Position numbers and translations under genes: made by a program | Shown: in pieces, positions 35,657 through 43,408 of the stretch | Numbering within the stretch: the first letter of the stretch is position 1 | Layout of the letters: each line of letters starts with the position of its first letter | Source of the DNA: Streptomyces sp. NBC_00353 | GTDB lineage: Bacteria > Actinomycetota > Actinomycetes > Streptomycetales > Streptomycetaceae | Direction: 5' to 3' | Assembly (NCBI RefSeq): GCF_036108815.1 | Contig: NZ_CP107985.1 | Location: 620,001-684,000 of the forward strand | DNA length: 64,000 nucleotides | The notes under the pieces: model-generated | What the model saw: only the letters and a program-made list of their open reading frames with translations | Databases searched by the model: none | Told to the model about the DNA's origin: nothing

Positions 35657-35743
35657 CTATCCGTCCTTGATGCCGAGGACCAGCGCGGCGAGCAGCACGG
35701 CGAGCGTGACCACGTAGAGGATCTGGCCGAGGCGTTCATTCAC
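35657..35743 (-). CDS. 28-residue membrane peptide
   Basis: A short frame: GTG start, ILYVVTLAVLLAALVLGI as a single membrane segment flanked by NERLGQ and KDG. The start lies inside the 3' end of the anti-sigma-like gene (8-base overlap) and the stop is 8 bases before the zinc-ribbon gene start, which suggests translational coupling. The size and single helix resemble small regulatory membrane peptides, but there is no homologue I can name. Confidence 0.55.
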   Translation of the reverse strand: MNERLGQILYVVTLAVLLAALVLGIKDG

Positions 35744-36218
35744 CAGGCACCTCCGACAACTCCGTCCACACGCGCTTCCCCCAGGGCAGCGGGTCGACGC
35801 CCCACCGGCCGCCGCTCAACGCGTCCACGATCGTCAGGCCACGCCCGGACTCTGCATCCGCGCCGACGGGGCGAGGCCGCGGCAGTTCTCGCGACAGGTC
35901 CATCACGGCGACGCGCACCCGCCGCCGGTCCAGGCGCGTCACGGTCACCCGCACCGCCTCCCGTTTCGCGTGCGTGATCGCGTTCGACATCAGTTCGGCG
36001 ATGACGAGCTGGATGGCATCCTCCAACTCGTCCAGGCCCCAGAAACGGAGAGCCGACGATGCCAGGCGTCGCGCGACCCGCGCGGAGCCGGGGGTCCTCG
36101 GCAGGGTCTCGGTGTAGGCGGACTTCCGGCCGACTCTGGTCTCAATCACCACGGACGCCCCCAACCTCAGGGGCCTGGAAGCAGCACTGTCGACCGCTTC
36201 AGGGGCCCGCGGCGACAT
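35736..36218 (-). CDS. anti-sigma-factor-type ATP-binding protein (HATPase_c)
   Basis: About 160 residues with the GHKL ATPase boxes of RsbW/SpoIIAB-like regulators: ELMSNAITHAK (N box), VAVMDLS and AESGRGLTIVDAL (G1/G2). Many Streptomyces encode dozens of these next to small proteins of unknown role; targets are sigma factors or anti-anti-sigma proteins. I chose the ATG at 36218 (MSPRAPE), which has AAAGGTGG upstream, over starts at 36254 and 36284. It ends by overlapping the start of the 28-residue membrane peptide, followed by the zinc-ribbon gene, forming a three-gene unit. Confidence 0.82.
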   Translation of the reverse strand: MSPRAPEAVDSAASRPLRLGASVVIETRVGRKSAYTETLPRTPGSARVARRLASSALRFWGLDELEDAIQLVIAELMSNAITHAKREAVRVTVTRLDRRRVRVAVMDLSRELPRPRPVGADAESGRGLTIVDALSGGRWGVDPLPWGKRVWTELSEVPGE

Positions 36219-36246
36219 GGTTGCCACCTTTCCGGAATGGCGGGAC

Positions 36247-36651
36247 TCAAGCATCTCGACGACCCTCCGGGCTGCGGAGGACATCCCGGCCGGAGCTCGC
36301 CAGAGCGACGATGCGGTCGGGCGGACACAGAAGTCCCGGACCGTCGAGCTGGGTCACCCACCACGGGCCAGTCTCAACGCGTTCGATGACGTCGGGTGCG
36401 GGGACCAGGAGCAAGCCGCGTTGCGGGTGCGCCACTGTGCCCGGCATCGGCGGCAGCTGCGCCACGCGGGCCGGGAGCAGCGCCGTGTACGAACCCTCCC
36501 GGCCGAACCCTTCCGCGTTGTAGAACAACGGGCCGCCTTCGAGGGCGTCCGCGAGCGGTGCGGCGCACGCCTCCGGGCTGTCCAGGCCGATTGCAGCGTG
36601 GACCACGGCCGCCCGGATCACCGCGGCAGCGAACAGGCCTCCCGGCCGCAA
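36247..36651 (-). CDS. hypothetical protein
   Basis: About 134 residues with good actinobacterial coding character: GGPLFYNAEGFGREGSYTALL, MPGTVAHPQRGLLLVP and GPWWVTQLDGPGLLCPPD. I do not recognise a named family. The start (TTG at 36651) is uncertain. It lies upstream of the anti-sigma-type gene, in the same direction, and its 3' end falls in the region where the longer start options of that gene would lie, so the two are close or slightly overlapping. Confidence 0.5.
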   Translation of the reverse strand: MRPGGLFAAAVIRAAVVHAAIGLDSPEACAAPLADALEGGPLFYNAEGFGREGSYTALLPARVAQLPPMPGTVAHPQRGLLLVPAPDVIERVETGPWWVTQLDGPGLLCPPDRIVALASSGRDVLRSPEGRRDA

Positions 36652-37068
36652 CCAAGCCGCCCCGTTCTCCTCTCACTCGACCTTCGCCTGCGGTCGTAGC
36701 GGAGCAGCAGACAGCAGCCAGTGCCCGGAGGCCAACATCCGCTCAGCGCGGCTCGTCACGACTTCTTGCGGTCCTGCCGGGACGAGGCCAACGGCTTCGA
36801 CCCCTCTCATTGCGCTACCTCCAAGGAAGCGCAACGGGTGTCCACCCTGAACTTTCCCGCACGGAAGGCGAGTTGGGTACGATCAAGCACGGCGACTCCT
36901 AACCAGTCGTCCACGCCCCGGGCCGGCGGACAGCACCGCCTCCCGGGGCCTTGGCGTACAGAGTGGTATTCCTGCCAAACCTCTGCCTCCTGGCGCGGGG
37001 TATACCCATGATGGGTACGCACCGTGGACGACCACCACGCAGACTCAGGCGAGCAGGAAGAGTGCCGC
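36652..37068. other. 417-bp region without a supported gene
   Basis: This stretch separates the leftward hypothetical gene from the rightward HTH gene. Several short open frames exist on both strands but none looks coding. Promoters of the two divergent genes should lie here, with the HTH gene's Shine-Dalgarno AGGAAG at about 37051. Confidence 0.4.
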
Positions 37069-38057
37069 ATGATCTACCAGCCGCCCACGGACCTGCCGCG
37101 GGACCTCCTCAAAGACGAGGACATGCAACGCGCGCTGACCGGCCATGACTTCGGGAAAGTCTTCCGGCTCGCACGCGAACGGGCGGGGATCAGCTACTCG
37201 AAGATCGCCGCCGAGTGCGACATCAAGCCCGACAGGGTCGGGACACTCGCGCGTGGCCAAGTCCGGATCACGACCTTCGAGAAGATCGTGCAGATCGCGG
37301 ATGCTCTACGCGTCCCTGGACGCGTGCTCGGCCTCGCTCCCCGCCCGTGGGAGACGGACGCCGCTCCTGCTGCAACATCCGCATTCGATGGCGGTCGCAC
37401 CCGCGACGCCGAATCCCTCTACGAAGAGAGCCGCGACTTCGCGCGCGACGCACAGGACACCGACCTCTACGGCAACAGCCTTGCCTTCCTCGCCTACAAC
37501 ACCATCGCAGACGACCGGCGCACCGCCGTCGCGTTCGCAGAGGACTCTGCGCCACGATCACCGCCCGGACGCCGTCCTCCGTCCGCGCCCTCCTCTACGA
37601 ACGGCTCGCCTGGGCCTGCGCCGTCGACAACCAGGCGGACGGCACGGAAGTCGCCCTCACCGCCGCACGCAAGGCCCTTGCCGACGCGCAGGACGACGAA
37701 CCTCAGCCCGACTGGTCCGTCTGGGTCGACGACACCGAGCTCGACATCATGACGGGCCGCTGCTGGACCGAGCTCCGTCGTCCTCTCCGCGCCGTACCCG
37801 TCCTCACCGACGCCCTCAACCGGTACTCCGACGACCACGCACGCGACAAAGCGCTCTACCTCTCCTGGCTCGCCAACGCCTACCTCACGGCCGGCGAGGT
37901 CGAGCAGGCGGCCGTGACGACCGGCCGCGCGCTCGAACTCTCAACAGGTGTCGCCTCCATCCGGCCCCGGCAGCGCATCGCCCCGCTACTCGACCAGCTA
38001 CGCCCTCACACGGATCTATCCGTCGTCCGGGACCTTCTGGAGCATGCGGCCGGTTAG
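37069..38057 (+). pseudogene. frameshifted XRE-family HTH regulator
   Basis: The N terminus (ATG at 37069, AGGAAG upstream) encodes an HTH_XRE-like domain: GKVFRLARERAGISYSKIAAECDIKPDRVGTLARG. It then reads into AESLYEESRDFARDAQDTDLYGNSLAFLAYNTIADDRRTAVAFAED. Near 37545-37560 the frame breaks; the continuation lies in another frame: CATITARTPSSVRALLYERLAW, then a tetratricopeptide-like region ending LLDQLRPHTDLSVVRDLLEHAAG. The two parts belong together because their helical repeat content is continuous. One inserted or deleted base would restore a protein of about 330 residues. It may be a real mutation or a sequencing error. Its end overlaps cutA by 4 bases convergently. Confidence 0.75.
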
Positions 38058-38374
38058 GGAGCTACAGAGTCAGCGATCCACTTCTTGCACCCTTCGGCTC
38101 CCAGGGTGATCGGTACGGCACGCAGCTCCGGGTTGGCCCACAGGTGATGCTCAAGGAGGTGCGCCTCCAGCTCCGGGTAGCGGTCCGTCGTCGTCTTGAG
38201 GAGGAGCTGCCAATCCTCGCCTGTGCCGTACTCGCCCAGGTGCCAGAACACGCTCGTGACCGGCCCGATGACCTGCGCACCGGCGGCGAGCCGCTGCTGG
38301 ACTGCCGGGCCCGCGAGATCGATTGCCTGCTGCTTCGTCTCCGTGGCCGTGGATACCTGCACGTATTCAGTCAT
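38054..38374 (-). CDS. cutA: CutA-type divalent cation tolerance protein
   Basis: 106 residues matching the CutA family of trimeric small proteins linked to divalent metal tolerance: VQVSTATETKQQAIDLAGPAV, AAGAQVIGPVTSVFWHLG and DWQLLLKTTTDRYPELEAHLLEHH. This is close to the usual length of 105-115. The ATG at 38374 is the natural start; a longer upstream frame is not coding. It faces the broken HTH gene, with 4 overlapping bases. Confidence 0.9.
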   Translation of the reverse strand: MTEYVQVSTATETKQQAIDLAGPAVQQRLAAGAQVIGPVTSVFWHLGEYGTGEDWQLLLKTTTDRYPELEAHLLEHHLWANPELRAVPITLGAEGCKKWIADSVAP

Positions 38375-38443
38375 GGGGCCGAGTGTATGAACTGGCGAGT
38401 CCCGTGTGCCGTGAACCGGCCACCGCCAGTACGATCGCGCCCC

Positions 38444-38722
38444 GTGGCAATCGAACTGAGCGACGAACTGATTGAACTGGAAAAGGCGGCATGGGCCGAG
38501 CAGCAGGAGAACCGGCTGACGGTGGAGACCGTGGCCCGCGTGCAGGTGGCGATCACCGACCACGCCGAAGCGACGGAACAAAACCGCTACGACGTCGAGC
38601 AGGAACTGAAGAGGGTCACGTGGGACATTCCGAGCCTGGCGGCGGCTGACCTGCGCAGGGGCCCCGCCGGGTTCCTTGCACACCAGTTCGGAGCGGCCGG
38701 GCCGCAGCGTCACCGTGGTTGA
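38444..38722 (+). CDS. hypothetical protein with foreign C terminus
   Basis: A 92-residue frame beginning with GTG (VAIELSDELIELEKAAWAEQ). The first ~55 residues have an acidic, helical pattern common to small Streptomyces hypothetical proteins (LTVETVARVQVAITDHAEATEQ). The tail from VTWDIP onward reads through DNA that on the opposite strand is a cupredoxin-like remnant, so the 3' part is probably a fusion with foreign sequence rather than native coding. Function unknown. Confidence 0.45.
   Translation: MAIELSDELIELEKAAWAEQQENRLTVETVARVQVAITDHAEATEQNRYDVEQELKRVTWDIPSLAAADLRRGPAGFLAHQFGAAGPQRHRG
38666..38705. repeat. 40-bp near-repeat, copy 1 (cupredoxin-end fragment)
   Basis: This 40-base stretch matches 41700-41739 at 38 of 40 positions. 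Read leftward, it encodes PGRSELVCKEPGG, matching PGRYELVCNEPGQ in copy 2, the C-terminal copper-site loop of cupredoxins. The two copies flank the sulfur-metabolism genes (38,887-41,410). This looks like debris of a duplicated or recombined gene. Confidence 0.7.
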
Positions 38723-38886
38723 GGTCGACGTGCCCGGGATGATGCCCTTCTCGGCCCCTGCGCCGCGGCCGCGTGGCACGCCTCCACCCCATGCCGCCGC
38801 ATCGATGCCCCCGGGGAGCCGATGGGGCGCTGCCCAAGGGAGTGACCTGCCGACCCCCGCCGGACTCGGTCTCGAACCTCTGTGCG

Positions 38887-40533
38887 CTAACCCTCCTGCA
38901 CCACGGGGCGCGCGTGCTCGACGGTGTCGTCAATGAGGACGACCTGGTGTCCGACGGCGGCGAGCAGCGAGGCGGCGATCGCGGCCCGGAAGCCGCTGCG
39001 GCAATGCACCCAGTGCTCGGCCTCCGGCAGGGACACGATGGCGTTGGGCAGTTCGGGCAGCGGGATGTGGCGGGCGCCGGGCAGGTGGCCGGAGCGCCAC
39101 TCGCGGTCACTGCGGACGTCCAGGACCTCCACCTGTCGCCCGGTCCGGACAGTGGCGAGGGTGGCGAAGTCGGATCGCGGGTAGGAGGCCAGCTCTTGTG
39201 GGCCGACCCATTCGAGCGGGTTTCCGACGGCGGCAGCCGCAAGATGGTCGAAGCCGATCCGCAGCAGCTCGATGCGGGCTGCCTGCAACTCGTTGTGGTC
39301 GGCGGCCAGCAGGGTGACGGGGGCGTCGAACGGAACCAGCCAGCCGAGGTAGGTGGCAAGGGATCCGGAGGCGTCGAAGTTGACCGTGCCCGGCAGATGG
39401 ACCGGTGCGTAGTCGGCTCGCGGACGCACGTCGACCACCCACTCGCCCGCTGTGATCCGGTCGGCCAGTTCGGCCGGATCCGCAAGCCTTGGCCCGGGGA
39501 GCGAGGCGCGGGGCGGCGGCCCGGCGGCGTTGATCGGCGCCATCCGGCGGTAGTACGCGGGGCAGGGCTCCAGACCCGTCAGTGTCCCGGTCACGAAGGT
39601 GTCTTCGGTTTGGCTGAAGACAGGGTTCACGGCCCGTTCGCGGCCGATGGTGGAGCGTTGGACCGCGCCGACGGTCGTCGCGGCGCAGAAGCTGCCGAAG
39701 CCGTGGGTCGGCAGGATGACGGTGTCTTCGGGTAGTACCTCGGCCAGGTGGCGCACTGATCGGTACTGCTGATGGGCGAGCGGCTCGGCGAGGTCTGCAC
39801 CCATGAGGTCGGTACGGCCCGTGGTGCCGTACAGCAGGGAGCCGCCGGTGCATACCAGCCGAGGTGCCCCGTCGGCGGGCGCGAAGGCGTAGGCGAGGTG
39901 GTGGTCGGTGTGCCCGGGTGTGGCGATCACCTGGATCCGCAGCTTCCCGGCCGTCAGTTGGTCGCCGTCGCCGACCCGGACGGCGTCGAAGCCAAGGGGC
40001 GGCCCGGCTGGCACCGCGTACGCCGCCTGGCAGCGGCGTGCGAGCTCCAGACCGCCTGTCACATAGTCGTTGTGCAGGTGGGTCTCCACGACCGTGTCGA
40101 GCCGCAGGCCGCGGTCCTCGAGCACACTGGTGACGCGCTCCAGGTCACGTTGCGGGTCCACGGCGACCGCGACCGACCCGTCCGTGATCAGGTAGCTGCG
40201 GTTCCCGAGGCTGAGCGTGGAGATCTGGATGATCTCCACGCTATCGGGCAGCCGCTCGGAGAGCCGCAGCTCGGCCTGGGTGGCCCGGCCCGGCTCCGCC
40301 TCGACCGGCATCTCCGTGACACCACGCGGCGAGAGCGCCCGCAACACCCAGTGCCCCGGGGGCACGTAGAAGCGGAATTCCCCAATCGCGGAGGTGACTA
40401 CCTCACCGACGAACTCCCCTGCCGGATCGAGCAGCCGGACCCAGACGCCCGCGGCCGGCCCGTCGGCGACCTGGACGCGGCCGGTCACGACGGTTCGGGT
40501 GGTGGGTTTGGGATCCACAGGTGTCGCGGTCAT
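38887..40533 (-). CDS. DUF1416-MBL-rhodanese fusion (persulfide-type)
   Basis: 548 residues. Residues 1-93: a DUF1416-like carboxypeptidase-regulatory-type beta sandwich (RVQVADGPAAGVWVRLLDPAGEF). Residues about 100-320: a metallo-beta-lactamase fold of the ETHE1/persulfide dioxygenase kind (VETHLHNDYVTGG, TPGHTDHH, GRTDL, LPTHGFGSFC). Residues about 350-545: two rhodanese domains; the first lacks an obvious active Cys, the second has VHCRSGFRA. The layout resembles CstB-like persulfide dioxygenase-sulfurtransferases with an added DUF1416 domain. In many streptomycetes DUF1416 is a separate gene beside SseA. It likely acts in sulfane sulfur handling. It is 44 bases from sseA, same strand. Confidence 0.88.
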   Translation of the reverse strand: MTATPVDPKPTTRTVVTGRVQVADGPAAGVWVRLLDPAGEFVGEVVTSAIGEFRFYVPPGHWVLRALSPRGVTEMPVEAEPGRATQAELRLSERLPDSVEIIQISTLSLGNRSYLITDGSVAVAVDPQRDLERVTSVLEDRGLRLDTVVETHLHNDYVTGGLELARRCQAAYAVPAGPPLGFDAVRVGDGDQLTAGKLRIQVIATPGHTDHHLAYAFAPADGAPRLVCTGGSLLYGTTGRTDLMGADLAEPLAHQQYRSVRHLAEVLPEDTVILPTHGFGSFCAATTVGAVQRSTIGRERAVNPVFSQTEDTFVTGTLTGLEPCPAYYRRMAPINAAGPPPRASLPGPRLADPAELADRITAGEWVVDVRPRADYAPVHLPGTVNFDASGSLATYLGWLVPFDAPVTLLAADHNELQAARIELLRIGFDHLAAAAVGNPLEWVGPQELASYPRSDFATLATVRTGRQVEVLDVRSDREWRSGHLPGARHIPLPELPNAIVSLPEAEHWVHCRSGFRAAIAASLLAAVGHQVVLIDDTVEHARPVVQEG

Positions 40534-40576
40534 CTCTGATCCGTCTCGCGCAGCCCCGCCTATGCTTCCGGCGGGG

Positions 40577-41410
40577 TCACTTCTCGATCGGAACGCCGAC
40601 CATCGAGCCGTACTCGGTCCACGAGCCGTCGTAGTTCTTCACGTTGGGGTGGTCGAGCAGTTCGTGGAAGACGAACCAGGTGTGGGCGCTGCGCTCGCCG
40701 ATCCGGCAGTAGGCGATGGTGTCGCGGTCGAAGTCGACGCCTGCGTCGAGGTAGAGCGCCCGGAGTTCCTCGTTTGTCTTGAAGGTGCCGTCGTCGTTGG
40801 CCGCCTTGGACCAGGGGACGTTTCTGGCACCGGGGATGTGACCACCGCGCTGCGCCTGCTCCTGCGGCAAATGGGCGGGGGCCAGCAGCTCACCTGAGAA
40901 CTCCTGGGGGGAGCGGACGTCGATCAGGTTCTGGTTCTGCTGCCCGATCGAGGCCAGCACCTCGTCACGGAAAGCCCGGATCGAGTAGTCCGGCTCCTTG
41001 GCGGTGTAGCCGGTCCTCGGTCGCTGCGGCACCTCGTCAGTGAGCGGCCGCAACTGCAGTTCCCAGATTTTGCGACCGCCGTCGAGCAGGCGCACGCGCT
41101 CGTGCCCGTAGACCTTGAAGTACCAGTAGGCATAAGCGGCGAACCAGTTGTTGTTGCCGCCGTACAGGACAACGGTGTGGTCGGGCGTGACGCCGCGCTC
41201 CGACATCAGCTCCTCAAAGCGCTTCTGGTCCACGAAATCGCGGCGGACCGGATCCTGCAGATCGTTCTTCCAGTCCAGCTTCACCGCGCCCCGGATGTGA
41301 CCGGTGTCGTAGGCGCTCACATCCTCGTCGACCTCGGCGATCACCATGCTCGCGTCGTCCACGTGCTGCTGCACCCAGTCGGCGTCGACCAGGGATTGGT
41401 CACGGCTCAT
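40577..41410 (-). CDS. sseA: thiosulfate sulfurtransferase (SseA/CysA-type)
   Basis: 277 residues with two rhodanese domains. The second has active Cys in YCRIGERSAHTW. Also typical are SLVDADWVQQHV at the start and YDTGHIRGAVKLDW. It moves sulfane sulfur from thiosulfate to cyanide or thiols. I chose the ATG at 41410, with AAAGG upstream, over the in-frame start at 41452. It is the first gene of a pair with the downstream DUF1416-MBL-rhodanese fusion, which supports a joint role in sulfur oxidation or detoxification. Confidence 0.92.
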   Translation of the reverse strand: MSRDQSLVDADWVQQHVDDASMVIAEVDEDVSAYDTGHIRGAVKLDWKNDLQDPVRRDFVDQKRFEELMSERGVTPDHTVVLYGGNNNWFAAYAYWYFKVYGHERVRLLDGGRKIWELQLRPLTDEVPQRPRTGYTAKEPDYSIRAFRDEVLASIGQQNQNLIDVRSPQEFSGELLAPAHLPQEQAQRGGHIPGARNVPWSKAANDDGTFKTNEELRALYLDAGVDFDRDTIAYCRIGERSAHTWFVFHELLDHPNVKNYDGSWTEYGSMVGVPIEK

Positions 41411-41651
41411 GGGCATGCCTTTCACTCGGGGTGTACCCCTCTTCCAGCACAACCCCTGCCTCGGAAGGCGTCAACATCAGGATCCGCCTGGCACCTACAG
41501 GAACCCCGCTCCAGAGCTGGAGCGCGCCGGTCGCAGGGCCGCTGGAAGACGTCGCCGGTGCTGACGATGGCTGGAGGCTCGCTCCAAGCCCCTGGGCGCC
41601 GCTCTGGCATCTGGCGTGCGCCGTAGCGGGCGGTCCCGTGGGCGGTGGCCT

Positions 41652-41990
41652 CTACCGGCCGGTCACATCGAGCTCGGCGTACATGCCGGCGGCGTACTGG
41701 CCGGGTTCGTTGCACACCAGTTCGTAGCGGCCGGGCCGCGGCGGCGAGGGTGAAGACGCCGGAGCCGGTGTCCTGCCAGCTGACGGGGAAGACGACCACG
41801 ATTGCGTAGGTGAAGAACTGCTCTCCGTGAGCGGCTCGCAGGATCGCGTTCCAGGCCACGGGCCGGAGGGCCGCGGCGAGCGCACCGGTCGCGACGACGG
41901 CGCGGCTGCCCGGGTGGCGGCGATGAGGACGGCGGCGAGGACGGCCGACAGCGCGGCGCCGTAAACGACCTGGACATCCCACATGCCACC
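41652..41990 (-). pseudogene. decayed cupredoxin-like membrane protein
   Basis: Leftward frames hold an N-terminal membrane helix (MWDVQVVYGAALSAVLAAVLIAAT) and, in other frames, QFFTYAIVVVFPVSWQDTGSGVF and the end PGRYELVCNEPGQYAAGMY. The last resembles the copper-binding loop of cupredoxins, with Gln where His is usual. The frame is broken more than once, so I call it a remnant. It contains copy 2 of the repeat whose copy 1 is at 38,666. Confidence 0.55.
41700..41739. repeat. 40-bp near-repeat, copy 2 (cupredoxin-end fragment)
   Basis: Matches 38666-38705 at 38 of 40 positions. In this copy it lies within the 3' part of a broken cupredoxin-like gene, where it encodes PGRYELVCNEPGQ leftward. 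Confidence 0.7.
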
Positions 41991-42033
41991 TGGCTGGACC
42001 TCGACTACGGCAGGGGCCGGAGCGGGACCAGCT

Positions 42034-42460
42034 TGGCTACGTGACGTCTGCAGCCGACTGAAGGAAAGCGGGCTAGAGCCGTTGGAAGGGCTCAAAGGCT
42101 ACGACGAGGCCAACGACATCCGCGACGATCTCGAGCCCAAAGAGATTCGCACGATCCAGCAGCACCTGCGCACGTTCGGGATCTTCTACGCCGCGCCGCT
42201 TGACCTCGACTACGCCATGCTGCAGAAGTTCCAGGCCGCCTACAAACATCCCCAACACGGCCATGGGAGAGGGGGAACCAGGCTGGCCTAGTGGAGTGGA
42301 GCAACGAGGAACGCCTTGAACTGCTGCGTTGGTACCGCTACCTGTTCCTGTCGCGCTCGAAACCAAGCACCCACCTGCAGGCGCTCGGCCACCTGAGCGA
42401 CGGCGAGCTGAGCGCAAACCGGAGGTACGGGTGCCGACCGTTGCGCTCCTGTCGCTATCG
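42034..42460 (+). pseudogene. truncated C-terminal part of a large enzyme (possibly OLD-family)
   Basis: Two consecutive frames hold coherent protein sequence without start or N terminus: LEPLEGLKGYDEANDIRDDL, TIQQHLRTFGIFYAAPLDLDYAMLQKF, then after a stop at 42291 and an overlapping GTG, RLELLRWYRYLFLSRSKPSTHLQALGHLSDGEL. The pieces look like one C-terminal region of an ATP-dependent OLD/TOPRIM-like endonuclease, but the assignment is from memory of similar sequences and is uncertain. The upstream part is missing. Confidence 0.4.
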
Positions 42461-42574
42461 GTGAGTCGGCAGGAGCGCGAGTGCTGTCCGTTGCGACTGG
42501 TCAAGCCGAGCTTCTCCAGGCAGCCGAGTTTCACGGCTCCCGGGGTAGCAGGTGGCGGAGGCCTGGGCATTAGT

Positions 42575-42591
42575 TGGTACCACTGGTACCA
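42575..42591. promoter_or_regulatory. paired palindromic operator at a toxin-antitoxin start
   Basis: Two copies of the perfect 8-bp palindrome TGGTACCA lie at 42575-42582 and 42584-42591, 9 bases centre to centre, ending on the A of the ATG at 42591. Such tandem sites next to an antitoxin gene are typical targets of ribbon-helix-helix antitoxins that repress their own operon. If so, transcription probably starts close to or at the start codon. Confidence 0.6.
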
Positions 42592-42893
42592 TGAATACCA
42601 TGTCGGAACCCAAGGCCATGAACCTACGCTTCCCCGATCCCGAGCAGCGGGCCGCCATCGCGGCCGCCGCAAAGCAGGAAGGGGTCAGCATGCAGGAGTA
42701 CATCCTGTCCGCCGCCTACGCCCGCGCCACCGCCATCGAGGACAGGTTCCTGGACAGTTTCAAGGAATCGATGGCTCGCAGCGGCGCCGCGTTCGCCGCC
42801 GAGCCCAGCAGCATCGACGCCACCGCGGAGCAGCGTGCCGCTGAGCAGCAGGCGCGCGAGTTCGAGCAGCAGGGGCAGGGCCACGCCGCGTGA
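42591..42893 (+). CDS. ribbon-helix-helix antitoxin (Doc-like system)
   Basis: 100 residues from the ATG at 42591 (97 from 42600). The first 45 residues fit a ribbon-helix-helix DNA-binding fold: MNLRFPDPEQRAAIAAAAKQ and GVSMQEYILSAAYARA. The C-terminal half is Ala- and Glu-rich and presumably folds onto the toxin. It precedes the toxin gene by a 4-base overlap (GTGA). A tandem palindrome overlaps the start, consistent with autorepression. Which ATG is used is undecided. Confidence 0.72.
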   Translation: MNTMSEPKAMNLRFPDPEQRAAIAAAAKQEGVSMQEYILSAAYARATAIEDRFLDSFKESMARSGAAFAAEPSSIDATAEQRAAEQQAREFEQQGQGHAA

Positions 42894-43276
42894 CCCAGCC
42901 CGAACCGATCCACCCGCTCGACGTCACCTACCTGCTGCACGCCGCCGAGCTCCTCGACGGCGACCCCCAGGTCGACGACTACGGCCCCCTCTATGCCGCG
43001 GTCGCGCGCGTCAACGCCCAAGCCATGGACCGTGACATCTACGGCTCCCTGCACCTCAAAGCAGCAGCCCTCCTCCAGACCCTGGCAAAGTTGCCTTGCC
43101 TGGAGCATTCCAACGAAGCATTCGCCTGGCACTCCGCCGAGGCCTACCTCACCCTCAACGGACACCGGCTCGACTACCCGCCCAAAGCAGCCCTCGCACT
43201 CGTTCGGGACGCCGCCTCCGGGGCGCTCGGTGTCGCCCGGATCGCCCGCCAGCTGCGCGGCTGGACTGTCACCTGA
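42890..43276 (+). CDS. Doc/Fic-type toxin with altered motif
   Basis: 128 residues with the helical layout of Doc toxins: AAELLDGDPQVDDYGPLYAAVARV, SLHLKAAALLQTLAKLP, and LNGHRLDYPP near the C terminus. The Fic motif HxFx(D/N)GNKR is replaced by LEHSNEAFAWHSAEA. Doc itself phosphorylates EF-Tu; a protein without the motif may have lost or changed that activity. The variant may be a recurrent Streptomyces subfamily. GTG start overlapping the antitoxin stop by 4 bases. Function as a toxin is inference from pairing and size. Confidence 0.68.
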   Translation: MTQPEPIHPLDVTYLLHAAELLDGDPQVDDYGPLYAAVARVNAQAMDRDIYGSLHLKAAALLQTLAKLPCLEHSNEAFAWHSAEAYLTLNGHRLDYPPKAALALVRDAASGALGVARIARQLRGWTVT

Positions 43277-43408
43277 CTCCTCGGGCAGAAGTCTGGGCAG
43301 CGGGGCACGGCCCGCCCGGTCGACGTGCGAAGGGCTGTGTCACGTTGGTGGGGGTGTGATCGGCTGATGGCGTGTCAGGGTGTGGTGGGGCCGGGTGGCA
43401 GTTTCGAG

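Noticed and set aside
36807..37070. Minus-strand frame upstream of the HTH gene
   Set aside because: No recognisable protein features and no ribosome-binding site; treated as non-coding.
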